64,000 nucleotides of DNA from Planktothrix sp. PCC 11201 (GTDB taxonomy: Bacteria; Cyanobacteriota; Cyanobacteriia; Cyanobacteriales; Microcoleaceae), in NCBI RefSeq assembly GCF_900009135.1, contig NZ_LT797710.1:187897-251896 (forward strand), written 5' to 3'. How positions within the stretch are numbered: position 1 is the stretch's first letter; each line of letters opens with the position of its first letter. A model generated the notes under the pieces. It did not search any database. It was given only the letters and a program-made list of their open reading frames with translations, and was not told the origin of the DNA. A program made the translations under genes and the position numbers. Positions 37,505-46,030 of this stretch are shown here, piece by piece.

Positions 37505-39058
37505 ATGGTAGCTAACAAGTATCCCACCATTGGACTGATTGAACCTCCAGCCACCGGACTATACGATGCAGACGGCAAAAATTGGACTTCTTTATACAGA
37601 CATCGTTCCTTAATCAGCAAGCAAGTTTTGATACCTGACTTGCAAGCAGGAGGATTTGATGCCCGATTAGTCAACCTCAGAGATGATTATTATAGTGAAG
37701 AATTTGGGGAGATTATCTGGAAAGGGATGACCCTGCGGAAAACCTACGTCGGGGGCAAAATTTCCGCGCTCGATCCCCACGCATTCGATGCTTGGGGAAT
37801 TACAGTGAATTTCTCCCAAGATCGTCAAGTGACTTGTATGGTGATTGAGCATCTGGCTAAGGGAGGTCGTCCCATTGTCGTTGGCGGGTCGGATGCTTTC
37901 GCTGAACCGCACCACTACTTGAAGGCTGGCGCAGCAGCAGTCGTTCAGGATAAATCCGGGGCAGCGAATTGGGCTATTTTTGACTATGTACTCGGAAAAA
38001 CCCCACGAGAAGAACTCACGGGTGTCATTCTCGCAGATGGTAAACAGTATCCCAGGAAGGCTAAAGCCAAAAGTCCAGAGGAGTGGGCACTACCATCGGT
38101 GGAAGTGGCGCGGGAGTGTTTAGGGACACTTCCCAATGTCCAGGGAACTGTTCCAGTAGGTTCACTGGTGGCTGACATTGGTTGCGATCGCACCTGTGAC
38201 TTTTGCATGACACCCACCTACGGCACTGGCTTTCGGAGAATGTCCCCACAAACATCCCTCAAATGGTTGGCGATTCAGAAAGAAGCAGGGGCTCGTTCGA
38301 TCAATATCGGTTCCGATCAATTCCTCGCCCGTGGACTCTTTCCTGATGGGCGACAAGAGATCCTCGACATTACCAATGGTGCGCGGGAGATGGGAATAAC
38401 ACTCATGTGGCCGAATGGTTTGGAACTGAGGAAAACAACTCTCGGCGCTGGGCGTAACTACGAAAGCAGCGACCTCAGACCTGACGAAGAACTGATTGAA
38501 GCACTGTTTGGCTGGGATGGCAAAGTCGGTTGTCCTTTGGCTTATATCCCTGCCGAACGTCCCGTTTTTGGACGAGAAGCTTACAAGAAGTTGTTGCCTT
38601 GGCAAGAGCATTGTACCTTGATGAAATCTGTAGTCAGAACTGGTGTACCTGTTATTGCTTATGGCATCATTATCGGGCTACCCGATGATGACCATGAGGA
38701 CTTGTTACGTCTTGAAGAAGCAATCACAGAATTGGTGGATGAACTGGTAGAGATTAACCCTCAATTGGAATTTCAAACTTCGTGCTACAGCATTATTCCC
38801 TTGCCCGGAACTCCGCAATCCCAAAACTTACGCAAGTCAGGACTGCTACAGTTTGAAGACACCTGTCTTTGGGGGGTATGGACAACTACTTCCAATACTA
38901 ATCACCTTAACTACGAGCAGGTTTCCGATTGGCAAATTCGTCTATCTAATATTCGGAGATCTCCGTCTCAATTTACCAACTATAACGGCGAATATTCAGG
39001 GATGGTTAGTGATGCTTCCTCCAACGACTCAAAGGTTGTGTTAGCCAATTTGAACTAA
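37505..39058 (+). CDS. Cobalamin-type radical SAM enzyme of unknown substrate
   Basis: A 517-residue protein. The N-terminal 180 residues look like a B12-binding Rossmann region (IGLIEPPATGLYDADG, WGITVNFSQDRQV, PIVVGGSDAFAEP) but lack a clear DxHxxG motif. The radical SAM core follows, with the 4Fe-4S triad CDRTCDFCMTP near residue 228, SINIGSDQFLARGLF and IAYGIIIGLPDDDHED. Such enzymes methylate or rearrange natural products or lipids; I do not recognise this subgroup. Its base use is visibly more GC-rich than its neighbours, which suggests transfer. No partner gene is adjacent, and the 3' flank is gene and repeat debris. Confidence 0.82.
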   Translation: MVANKYPTIGLIEPPATGLYDADGKNWTSLYRHRSLISKQVLIPDLQAGGFDARLVNLRDDYYSEEFGEIIWKGMTLRKTYVGGKISALDPHAFDAWGITVNFSQDRQVTCMVIEHLAKGGRPIVVGGSDAFAEPHHYLKAGAAAVVQDKSGAANWAIFDYVLGKTPREELTGVILADGKQYPRKAKAKSPEEWALPSVEVARECLGTLPNVQGTVPVGSLVADIGCDRTCDFCMTPTYGTGFRRMSPQTSLKWLAIQKEAGARSINIGSDQFLARGLFPDGRQEILDITNGAREMGITLMWPNGLELRKTTLGAGRNYESSDLRPDEELIEALFGWDGKVGCPLAYIPAERPVFGREAYKKLLPWQEHCTLMKSVVRTGVPVIAYGIIIGLPDDDHEDLLRLEEAITELVDELVEINPQLEFQTSCYSIIPLPGTPQSQNLRKSGLLQFEDTCLWGVWTTTSNTNHLNYEQVSDWQIRLSNIRRSPSQFTNYNGEYSGMVSDASSNDSKVVLANLN

Positions 39059-39394
39059 ACACCGCCCTTTTGGGCAACTTCAGATTCACGGCTGAATTAA
39101 TTTTATAGCGCTACGCGCTAGGGAACAGGCCGCGTCGTGAGCCGTGTGAGCCAGTCGAACGGTCGAACGAGAACAGTAAGCTGTGAAAGGGTTTGCTGGA
39201 TTTAGAAGTGTCCTAACTGTAATGCGTAGCCCTATAAAGATTGAGTATCTATAGCAATCCTAAATAGGTTGTGGCAAAATTCCATACTGAGAAAGTTTCG
39301 GAAAATCAAATATTTGACCATCAGCAAAAAACTTAAATAGCCACTTTACTATTTTAAATGATTTACATAAATGGTAGAATTATCTAATAAGTAC

Positions 39395-39516
39395 CTAAAC
39401 AAAATTAATTGCATATTCTTGACCTAAATTTTCCAGCACTTTTTTCAGATATTTAATTAAGCTTGAACAACTCGTATAAGCATCGACTTCAATAGTAGGT
39501 TTAGTTAGACTATATA
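39395..39516 (-). pseudogene. 3' fragment of an unknown protein gene
   Basis: Leftward, about 37 codons read LTKPTIEVDAYTSCSSLIKY followed by LKKVLENLGQEYAINFV and a stop at 39395. The amphipathic pattern and codon use look like real protein, but the frame is cut upstream at the repeat end near 39517, where a stop soon appears. I do not recognise the family. It is most likely the surviving end of a gene broken by the repeat element. Confidence 0.5.
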
Positions 39517-39638
39517 GCAATCCGCGCCGAGGTCATAACATTTTAATACTGACATCAAACAGCCAGAAGTATTACCCCAGATCCGCTGTTCCCTTTTGAG
39601 AAAAAATTTTGAACACAACTCAAATAGGATTGCTATAG
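39510..39638. repeat. MITE-like repeat with TATAGCAATCC ends
   Basis: Bounded by CTATATAGCAATCC (about 39510) and GGATTGCTATAG (to 39638), about 130 bp, the same size and ends as the element at 14424-14556. A third end in the same style starts at 39250 (CTATAGCAATCCTAAATAGG). The interior encodes nothing. Confidence 0.6.
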
Positions 39639-39640
39639 AT

Positions 39641-40252
39641 TTAACAAATCGGATGCTGACCAGGCTTAACCGCATGAATATTTTCGCTTCCTGACTGGGG
39701 CCATCCCCTTCGATCACCCGCTTCTGAGGGCTGTCCCCAACCTAATTGTAATAACATTTCTAAAAAACTCGATTTCTCCCACTTCCAAACACAAGTCCAT
39801 TCCGTACGTTGGACAATAGCATCTACTTCTTCTACGCAAATTTTACGATAATCCTTACCACTATTTAAACTTAAATATAAATCCATCCCGGCGGTTACAT
39901 CATCCCAAAATTCTAATAGTTTAGTTTTTTCTGCTTTTAACTGTTCTAAATCATAGGGTAAGGCAATTAATTGTTCATTGACAAACGGAAACCGTAGGGT
40001 TTTTCCCTTAACAACAATTTCCCGCCAAACAATCCCGGAAACTTGATGTTCTTGTTGGTATTGATGAATCGTTGCCTTAAAATTTTGATAGGCTGTAAAC
40101 TTTTGAATTCCCTCGGGTTTTAAAAAGCAATCAACCACTGGATTACCAACCGCAGGAGTTGCCCTTAAATTCAAACGCTCCCCTTTCAGGCAGGCTTGGC
40201 GCTCCTGATTTAAAATTTGGATCAGTTCCTCTGTACTGTAGGTTTTTGACAT
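39641..40252 (-). CDS. Conserved cyanobacterial protein, function unknown
   Basis: A 203-residue soluble protein without named motifs. It begins YSTEELIQILNQERQACLKG and contains FWDDVTAGMDLYLSLNSGKD and a Trp-rich segment (RTEWTCVWKWEKSSFLEMLL). The layout looks like a cyanobacteria-specific hypothetical family. The C-terminal 30 residues (Gly- and Pro-rich, ending KPGQHPIC) abut the repeat element that ends at 39638, so the native C-terminus may have been changed by that insertion. It shares the leftward direction of the gene at 40420-40932 but is separated by 167 bases. Confidence 0.65.
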   Translation of the reverse strand: MSKTYSTEELIQILNQERQACLKGERLNLRATPAVGNPVVDCFLKPEGIQKFTAYQNFKATIHQYQQEHQVSGIVWREIVVKGKTLRFPFVNEQLIALPYDLEQLKAEKTKLLEFWDDVTAGMDLYLSLNSGKDYRKICVEEVDAIVQRTEWTCVWKWEKSSFLEMLLQLGWGQPSEAGDRRGWPQSGSENIHAVKPGQHPIC

Positions 40253-40419
40253 CAGAAACGTCCTAAATTGTCAGTATTTATGGGATGGGTCTTTGACATA
40301 CTCCCCACGCCTAAATCCGGGAGCTTGACCCTCGCTTTTCGGTAATTGAGGATATGGTAGTGCATCCGTCTCAGGGATGTCAAGAAACTGATCGGCAAGT
40401 TGAATCTCTTAAAGACTGA
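40253..40419. other. Spacer with a possible IS200/IS605 end remnant
   Basis: Around 40293-40340 the words TTTGACATACTCCCCACGCC and CCGGGAGCTTGACCCTCGC resemble the subterminal hairpin ends that cyanobacterial IS200/IS605 elements leave behind. There is no transposase gene and no matching second end, so this is a weak call. Confidence 0.25.
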
Positions 40420-40932
40420 TTATTCGATAGAATTCAGTTTGGATTTTAATAACTTTAGCCGATCAGAACTCAGTTTAATTTTAACATCGGTTAACTGTTG
40501 ATGATCCCGGAATAAAATTATCCCATCTTTACCAACAGCCAAATCGGGATCGGTTAATTCTATGATTTGATAAGGAGGTTTATAGCCTTCGACTCGAATC
40601 ACCACTTGCTGTTGAGATTGGGGGAAAATATACAGTCGTTGTTGTTGAGAATCTAGTTCTAATTTATGGGGAGTAATACTCAGTTCTTGGGAGAGTTCTG
40701 GTTTAAAATAATAGAGTGTAATTCCGCGAATTTCTGGGTTTTTTATCGTAAAGGTTTCATCGAAACGTTGGGCTTGCCAATCTAAACCGCCTAAATAATC
40801 TCCATCGTTAGGAAGTAAACGTTGTTGCCAGTGAATTTCCTGACCTTGTAAAGATGCCCACCACTGACGAATGATATCCAGATGGGTGCCATTATCGGGG
40901 TGATTACTGCCAAACTGCCAAGGGGTTGTCAT
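40420..40932 (-). CDS. Conserved cyanobacterial protein, function unknown
   Basis: A 170-residue soluble protein I cannot name. Recognisable stretches are HLDIIRQWWASLQGQEIHWQ, DYLGGLDWQAQRFDETF, GITLYYFKPELSQ and RVEGYKPPYQIIELTDPD. It is predicted to be beta-rich with no signal peptide or membrane span. A heptamer STRR array lies directly upstream of its start region (40967-41064), so its promoter is presumably within or next to that array. It is not part of an obvious operon. Confidence 0.65.
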   Translation of the reverse strand: MTTPWQFGSNHPDNGTHLDIIRQWWASLQGQEIHWQQRLLPNDGDYLGGLDWQAQRFDETFTIKNPEIRGITLYYFKPELSQELSITPHKLELDSQQQRLYIFPQSQQQVVIRVEGYKPPYQIIELTDPDLAVGKDGIILFRDHQQLTDVKIKLSSDRLKLLKSKLNSIE

Positions 40933-40966
40933 AATTTTTTTATCCTATTTTTTTTGTTATAGCGCT

Positions 40967-41064
40967 GGGGAATAGGCAATAGGGAATGGGCAATAGGGAA
41001 TGGGGAATGGGCAATAGGGAATGGGGAATGGGGAATGGGCAATAGGGAATGGGGAATGGGGAAT
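40967..41064. repeat. Short tandem heptamer repeat (STRR type)
   Basis: About 14 copies of GGGAATG/GGGAATA/GGCAATA in a mixed tandem array. Such heptamer STRRs are common in filamentous cyanobacteria. Related arrays lie near 55755-55800 and 62248-62300. Copy number is likely to vary between strains. Confidence 0.9.
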
Positions 41065-41116
41065 ATTGATAGCACTATAGTTCTCAATGACTGCTCGCAG
41101 ATCTCCAGCTTTTCAC

Positions 41117-41647
41117 CTAATATTCACCATACCCGACTTGATCCAAACGCTGTTGTTTTTCCAGAACAGATTGTTTGAGATTTTCCCGATAGTCTTGAAC
41201 TTTTTGTAATAGTTCAGGATCATGACTGGCTAAGATTTGTACCGCTAATAAACCCGCATTTTTAGCATTACCAATTGCCACCGTTGCCACCGGAATTCCC
41301 CCGGGCATTTGTACAATCGAATATAGAGAATCAACTCCTTGTAAGGTGCGAGTTGTTACCGGAACCCCAATTACAGGCAGAGGGGTTAAAGATGCCACCA
41401 TCCCGGGCAAATGGGCGGCTCCTCCGGCTCCGGCAATAATCACTTTTAATCCTCGCAAATGGGCGGTTTTAGCATATTCAAACATCCTTTCTGGGGTACG
41501 GTGGGCGGAAACAATGGCAACCTCATGGGGAATATTAAATTCCTCACAAACGGCGATCGCCGCCGCCATTGTGGGTAAATCTGAATCACTTCCCATGATA
41601 ATCCCAACCACAGGAGTAGAGTTAGTCGATAATAATGTAGAGTTCAA
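41117..41647 (-). CDS. purE: 5-(carboxyamino)imidazole ribonucleotide mutase (PurE)
   Basis: Purine-synthesis enzyme that moves the carboxyl group of N5-CAIR to give CAIR. Motifs are [49 protein letters not shown] and [20 protein letters not shown], which form the nucleotide-binding core of class I PurE. The frame is open to 41740, but that would overlap nagA by 78 bases and adds an atypical N-terminus. A TTG at 41647 with GAGGA nine bases upstream gives 176 residues, the normal length; TTG at 41653 is also possible. It is divergent from nagA with almost no spacer. Confidence 0.92.
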   Translation of the reverse strand: MNSTLLSTNSTPVVGIIMGSDSDLPTMAAAIAVCEEFNIPHEVAIVSAHRTPERMFEYAKTAHLRGLKVIIAGAGGAAHLPGMVASLTPLPVIGVPVTTRTLQGVDSLYSIVQMPGGIPVATVAIGNAKNAGLLAVQILASHDPELLQKVQDYRENLKQSVLEKQQRLDQVGYGEY

Positions 41648-41662
41648 AGCCAACCATTCCTC

Positions 41663-42931
41663 ATGATCACAACACCACAGCCAGACGCCGTTAACTTCGA
41701 TATTATCAATGTCCGTCTCCCTGGAACACAAAATTTGCAACGAGTTTTAATTCGTCAGGGTAAAATCTCTGGCGTTGAAGCGATGGCAGGTTCATCTCAA
41801 CCCACATCAACCGCAGCAATTCAACAACTAGATTTGCAAGGAGATTGGCTATCTTTGGGAGGAATAGATTTACAAATTAATGGGGCATTAGGATTAGCTT
41901 TTCCCGATTTAGAACCGCAATATTTTTCTAAGTTGACCGAAATTTGCCAGTATTTATGGGCACAGGGCATTGATGGGTTTATGCCCACTATTGTCACTAC
42001 TTCAATAGATAAAATTCAGCGATCGCTCGCCACAATAGCGGAATTTATCCAAGCGGTTCCCTCCGATCACCCCAGCGCCAAAATTCTAGGGGTGCATCTG
42101 GAAGGGCCATTTCTCAATCCCAGCAAACGGGGTGCCCATCCTCAAGAGCATTTATTACCCCTGACCTTAGATCAGGTGCAACGGGTTCTGGGGGACTATG
42201 CAAACGTCGTAAAAATCATTACCCTAGCCCCCGAATTAGACCCCACAGACAAGGTGATTCCCTATTTGAGAGATTTAGGGATAATTGTCAGTTTGGGCCA
42301 CTCCCAAGCTACAGCAGAGCAGGCAGAACGCGCTTTTACCCTCGGGGCAACGATGGTAACCCATGCCTTTAATGCCATGCCCAGTCTGCACCATCGAGAA
42401 CCGGGTTTATTAGGGACGGCTTTAGTTAACAAAAAGGTTCAATCGGGCTTTATTGCCGATGGACAGCACGTTTCCCCCCTAATGGTTAATTTGCTGTTAC
42501 GGATTTCGGGAATTAACCAACCCACCGAAGCCAAGGGTTTAATTCCCCTGTTTTTGGTGAGTGATGCCTTAGCCCCCTTGGGACTACCTGATGGGGTTTA
42601 TCCTTGGGATGAGCGACAAATTGAAGTGAAAGAAGGTACCGCCCGTTTAGCCGATGGCACGTTATCTGGAACCACCTTACCTTTATTGGTAGGGGTAGAA
42701 AATTTGGTGAAGTGGAATTGTTGTGATCTGGGGGAGGCGATCGCCTTAGCCACTATTGCCCCGAGGCAAGCCCTGGGTCTATTTTCCTTCATGGGTGAAT
42801 CCGCCAGTCAGCTTTTGCGGTGGAAATTTGATCCAGCCTCTGAAACTGTTACTTTGAATTGGCAGCGACTATTACCATTTGTGATCGATCAAGGAATAAT
42901 CGTCAACTCGCCAACAGATCAAATAAAATGA
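41663..42931 (+). CDS. nagA: N-acetylglucosamine-6-phosphate deacetylase
   Basis: A 422-residue amidohydrolase that removes acetate from GlcNAc-6-phosphate, feeding recycled amino sugars into metabolism. Metal and substrate motifs are [76 protein letters not shown] and FLVSDALAP, in the family order. The length is slightly above the usual 380-390 because of an N-terminal extension. The ATG at 41663 lies 15 bases from the purE start on the other strand, so both promoters must lie inside the neighbouring genes or overlap. Confidence 0.93.
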   Translation: MITTPQPDAVNFDIINVRLPGTQNLQRVLIRQGKISGVEAMAGSSQPTSTAAIQQLDLQGDWLSLGGIDLQINGALGLAFPDLEPQYFSKLTEICQYLWAQGIDGFMPTIVTTSIDKIQRSLATIAEFIQAVPSDHPSAKILGVHLEGPFLNPSKRGAHPQEHLLPLTLDQVQRVLGDYANVVKIITLAPELDPTDKVIPYLRDLGIIVSLGHSQATAEQAERAFTLGATMVTHAFNAMPSLHHREPGLLGTALVNKKVQSGFIADGQHVSPLMVNLLLRISGINQPTEAKGLIPLFLVSDALAPLGLPDGVYPWDERQIEVKEGTARLADGTLSGTTLPLLVGVENLVKWNCCDLGEAIALATIAPRQALGLFSFMGESASQLLRWKFDPASETVTLNWQRLLPFVIDQGIIVNSPTDQIK

Positions 42932-42973
42932 AGTTGAGTAAATGAGTCCTACTGTTAACTTTTATATACAAAT

Positions 42974-43186
42974 ATGGGTGAAGCAAAACGCCGAAAAGAT
43001 TCCATGGGAGAACGTTATGGCCAAGAGGAAAAAATTGCCCCTTGGTTTCCCGTTACTAAAAACCAAAGTCAACAATTCATAGAAATTACGAGTAAAGCCA
43101 GTTGGTTTGGGATTGGTTTACTGGTTGTTGTTTGGGTTACGATTCGATTTATCGGCCCGGGATTTGGTTGGTGGCAAATTGATTGA
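42974..43186 (+). CDS. DUF2839-type small membrane protein
   Basis: A 70-residue protein beginning MGEAKRRKDSMGERYG and ending with one transmembrane span (ASWFGIGLLVVVWVTIRFIG) plus FGWWQID. I recognise the cyanobacterial DUF2839 pattern. The start is well conserved in style (MGEAKRRK). Function is unknown. It follows nagA by 42 bases on the same strand but is probably an independent unit. Confidence 0.85.
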   Translation: MGEAKRRKDSMGERYGQEEKIAPWFPVTKNQSQQFIEITSKASWFGIGLLVVVWVTIRFIGPGFGWWQID

Positions 43187-43563
43187 GGTTGAGGGAAAGT
43201 TTCTGTGCCTAAAACGGGTTTCCGAGGGCGACATATCAAAGATCCGATTAGTAGGGTTTAAACTTATCACAAATATTAGATCTTTTTATCAGTTTAGACC
43301 CGATTTTCCTGCTAATCCTTGTTGTGTCAGGATATTAGCCTAGTTGAAACAGTAAAGTTAGAAAAATTTAAGGTTATTGTTTTCCTAGATACCTTCTCAA
43401 CGGAGGGTTTTGGTTAATCTGCAAAACAGTCTATATTCTGGCACTGGGGGGGTGATCTTTTCAATTTAGGCTGATCAGACTAAGATTAATATTTCAGCAC
43501 CATAACTTTAAGATTATGTTACATTTTGTAAATAATCCTAGGTGTGGTGATAGGAGGAGAATT
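43187..43563. other. Intergenic region upstream of the DUF1815-type gene
   Basis: 377 bases with no coding frame or RNA that I can support. The last 20 bases contain a strong SD (AGGAGGAG at 43552-43559) for the gene at 43564. Confidence 0.5.
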
Positions 43564-43914
43564 ATGTTTCTCAGAATTGCAGAACAACACCGCAAATTCG
43601 TTCAGGACTTGGTGATGAACCTCCAAGCTCTAGCTACGGTGCTAGAAAGACAGGGGTATCTTGCCTCTTGCTATACCTGTGGCGGTCAGATGAATAGTGC
43701 CTCATTCATGGTCAGTTTGGGCGAAAGTCATTTGATTCGTTTCCTGGTATCAGACTATGGAATTACCTGGACAGAAATGCGTGATGACCGGGAACTCATG
43801 AAATTAGAGGGTGCCGAAGCCATTCAACAATTGCAGGAGTTGGCTAATTTGGTAATTTACAGAGGAACACCTTCTCCCCATCTTATGAGTCCCAAACTTG
43901 CCCAGCGTGTGTAG
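43564..43914 (+). CDS. DUF1815-type conserved cyanobacterial protein
   Basis: A 116-residue soluble protein starting MFLRIAEQHRKFVQDLVMNL. The core contains RQGYLASCYTCGGQM and RFLVSDYGITWTEMRDDREL, which I recognise as the DUF1815 family found almost only in cyanobacteria. A CxxC pair (CYTCGG) could bind metal or form a disulfide. The ATG at 43564 is chosen because a perfect AGGAGGAG lies five bases upstream; the frame runs 16 codons further. Role unknown. Confidence 0.88.
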   Translation: MFLRIAEQHRKFVQDLVMNLQALATVLERQGYLASCYTCGGQMNSASFMVSLGESHLIRFLVSDYGITWTEMRDDRELMKLEGAEAIQQLQELANLVIYRGTPSPHLMSPKLAQRV

Positions 43915-44077
43915 AAGATGCGGAATTGCCTCTCTACAGACCTAATGAAGTTGATGGAGTTAACCCCTGTCGGTGGTAATCTGAAATCACCGAGCAACTG
44001 TTTAACATTGCTCCAATCCGTTGAGGAAATTCTCTAAGACGTTAGCCTAAGCGCTTGTGAGCATTATATTGGAGTTT

Positions 44078-44953
44078 ATGGTGACATTAGAATCTGATTG
44101 GCAACATCTGTTTGTAGAAACGAATAACATTCGTTTACACACGGTTACCCAAGGTGAGGGTGAACTCGTCATACTTCTGCATGGATTTCCTGAATTTTGG
44201 TACGCCTGGCGCTATCAAATTCCGGCTCTGGCTCGTCATTTTAAAGTCGTTGTGCCTGATTTACGCGGCTATAATGATTCTGATAAGCCGGATAGTGGTT
44301 ATGATTTAGACACCCTAGTAGCTGATATTCAAGGCTTGATTCAACGATTAGGCTATGTTAAAGCTCATATTGTTGGGCATGATTGGGGGGGATTAATTGC
44401 CTGGCATTTTGCCCAGAAGTTTCCCGAATCTCTCAATCGTTTGGCGATTCTAAACGCTCCTCCCCCCTCTCGCTTTGTTCAAGAATTAGTTAGTAATTTA
44501 GATCAAATTCGTCGCAGTTGGTTTGTTTTTGCCTTTCAAGTTCCGGGGATTCCCGAATGGTTAATCCAACAAAATTTAAAAGAATTTGTCACTAATGCGT
44601 TGCGAGAACACGCTATTCGTAAGGGTGCTTTTAGTGCCGAAGAAACTCAAATTTATGAAGCAGCTTTAGAAAAACCAGGGGTATTAAAAGCGGCGATGAG
44701 TTATTATCGTCATTTATTTTGGCCGCCTACTTGGTTGTTAAATTTGACAAAAACCCCGGCAAAAGTTTTATCCCCCACTTTGGTATTATGGGGAAAGGAA
44801 GACTCATTTTTAAGTTATCATCTAACTGAGGGTTTAGATAGATTAATTGCTGCCCCGTTTAAACTACAATTAATTCCCGATTGTGGTCATTGGATGCAAC
44901 AGGAAGTTCCCCAAACCGTGAATCGGGAATTGTTGAATTTTTTAAGACCTTAG
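44078..44953 (+). CDS. Alpha/beta hydrolase, epoxide-hydrolase-like
   Basis: A 291-residue cytosolic hydrolase. The oxyanion region is ILLHGFPEFWYAWRYQ, the nucleophile Asp lies in IVGHDWGGLIAW (about residue 102), the acid in VLWGKEDSFLS and the base His in IPDCGHWMQQEVP. An Asp nucleophile after GH, with HGFPE, points to the epoxide hydrolase/haloalkane dehalogenase branch; the HGFPEFW word and paired Tyr favour epoxide hydrolase. The start at ATG 44078 follows GGAG by three bases; a GTG at 44057 would add seven residues. Confidence 0.88.
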   Translation: MVTLESDWQHLFVETNNIRLHTVTQGEGELVILLHGFPEFWYAWRYQIPALARHFKVVVPDLRGYNDSDKPDSGYDLDTLVADIQGLIQRLGYVKAHIVGHDWGGLIAWHFAQKFPESLNRLAILNAPPPSRFVQELVSNLDQIRRSWFVFAFQVPGIPEWLIQQNLKEFVTNALREHAIRKGAFSAEETQIYEAALEKPGVLKAAMSYYRHLFWPPTWLLNLTKTPAKVLSPTLVLWGKEDSFLSYHLTEGLDRLIAAPFKLQLIPDCGHWMQQEVPQTVNRELLNFLRP

Positions 44954-45005
44954 TTATAAGTTGATTGGGTTTAAATCCTAATGGGATGGTTATTCATGGT
45001 AATTC

Positions 45006-45242
45006 CTAACGACCCAGGCAATTGCTATAAATCATCTGTTCGGAGGCATCTTCAAAGAATACCAAGACCAGTTGTTTTCCTGAATTCCCTATATATTGAG
45101 CTTCATCGGCGATAACATATAAGTTAATATATTCGGGTCTTTTAGGACAACAAGCCCTGGCAATTCCCTTGATTGTAAAGGTTTGATCCTCTTTTTTTCT
45201 AATTTTATTAAAGACTTCTTTCAGACCTAAGCTGTTAAGCAT
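45006..45242 (-). CDS. Small protein of unknown function
   Basis: A 78-residue soluble protein. It starts MLNSLGLKEVFNKIRKKEDQ and ends KQLVLVFFEDASEQMIYSNC. The mix of charged and hydrophobic blocks looks like true protein, and TFTIKGIARACCPKRPEYIN is a distinctive core with a Cys pair. I do not recognise a named family. Its ATG lies 18 bases from the left inverted repeat of the IS remnant at 45260-45965, so insertion of that element has replaced its upstream region and may have changed its expression. Confidence 0.6.
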   Translation of the reverse strand: MLNSLGLKEVFNKIRKKEDQTFTIKGIARACCPKRPEYINLYVIADEAQYIGNSGKQLVLVFFEDASEQMIYSNCLGR

Positions 45243-45259
45243 CTAAATAGGGTATAATG

Positions 45260-45965
45260 AAACCCACATTCCGCAGATATTTAAGCCAATTGAATTTCCA
45301 ATTAAATTGTAATAAATAATAGCCCAAATGATTGCCATGTAATAATTTGGGCTATTTTTAATGTAGAATAATAATTAGAGTAACTGAACAAATAAAAATA
45401 TGAAAAAACCCCTAGAAGCGATAGAAATCGTGAATTTAGACCATTTAGGAATAGTGGCAAGCGTAATAGATGAGATGGAATTAGTAGAAGAAGTAAATAA
45501 ATATTATCAAGCGGGAACAACAAAGTTATTCACAGCAATAGCCCTAAAAGCAGCCCAAAAATTCCAAGTAGAAAGGGAGAGCGTACACCTAGACAGCAGT
45601 TCGATATCAGTAGAGGGAGAATACAAAAGTAAAGAAGAAGAAAATCAGGAAATTGTGTTTGTTAGTGTATAACCTAGCCCAAAGAAAATTGAGAAAACAA
45701 CTAGAAACAGCCCAAGAAGGGGTAAAAAATCAGGTCAAGAAATTAACGAATAAACCAAAGAACTTGGTTATAAAATACAAATGTGTTAAAAAAATAGGAT
45801 TCTATTTCTATGAAAAAATAGCAATTATTTATGTTTAGTTAAAAAGCGGTAAACGGGCTATAAAATCTGATAGTAAAGCATCGGAAGTTCAACGAAGAAC
45901 TGTAAGGGTTTTCAATTTTTTAGAATTAGTGGAAAATTTAGCCCCCATCTGCGGAATGTGGGTTT
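45260..45965 (+). mobile_element. Internally deleted IS1634-type element
   Basis: A 706-bp remnant bounded by perfect 19-bp inverted repeats (45260-45278 and 45947-45965, outer end AAACCCACATTCCGCAGAT). The interior keeps pieces of an IS1634-family transposase with most of the catalytic region gone. With intact ends it could still be moved by a full copy elsewhere, like a MITE. No clear target duplication was found. Confidence 0.8.
45400..45838 (+). pseudogene. IS1634-family transposase remnant
   Basis: Two reading frames carry fragments. The first (45400-45672) begins with the family N-terminus KKPLEAIEIVNLDHLGIVAS and jumps to the catalytic-strand region VHLDSSSISVEGEY; about 80 expected residues between them are missing. 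The second (45653-45838, another frame) has MCLLVYNLAQRKLRKQLETA, a late motif of the same family, followed by unrelated sequence. Deletions and a frameshift make it non-functional. Confidence 0.8.
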
Positions 45966-46030
45966 TAAGTCAAGAAGAAACCACAAAAGCACTATTGTCA
46001 CTAAGAAATAGATAGGTTTGCTGAATAACC

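Larger units (their letters stand above)
39059..39640. other. Debris region: repeats and a gene fragment
   Basis: 582 bases without an intact gene. In order it holds a GC-rich stretch with the hairpin TAGCGC-TAC-GCGCTA near 39106-39120, a TATAGCAATCC repeat end at 39250, an in-frame coding remnant at 39395-39516 on the minus strand, and a repeat element at 39510-39638. The mix looks like an old insertion site. Confidence 0.6.

Noticed and set aside
39127-39160. GAGCCGTGTGAG resembling the start of a group II intron domain V
   Set aside because: Only the first nine or ten bases agree; the pairing strand and the GCACGGTT end are absent.
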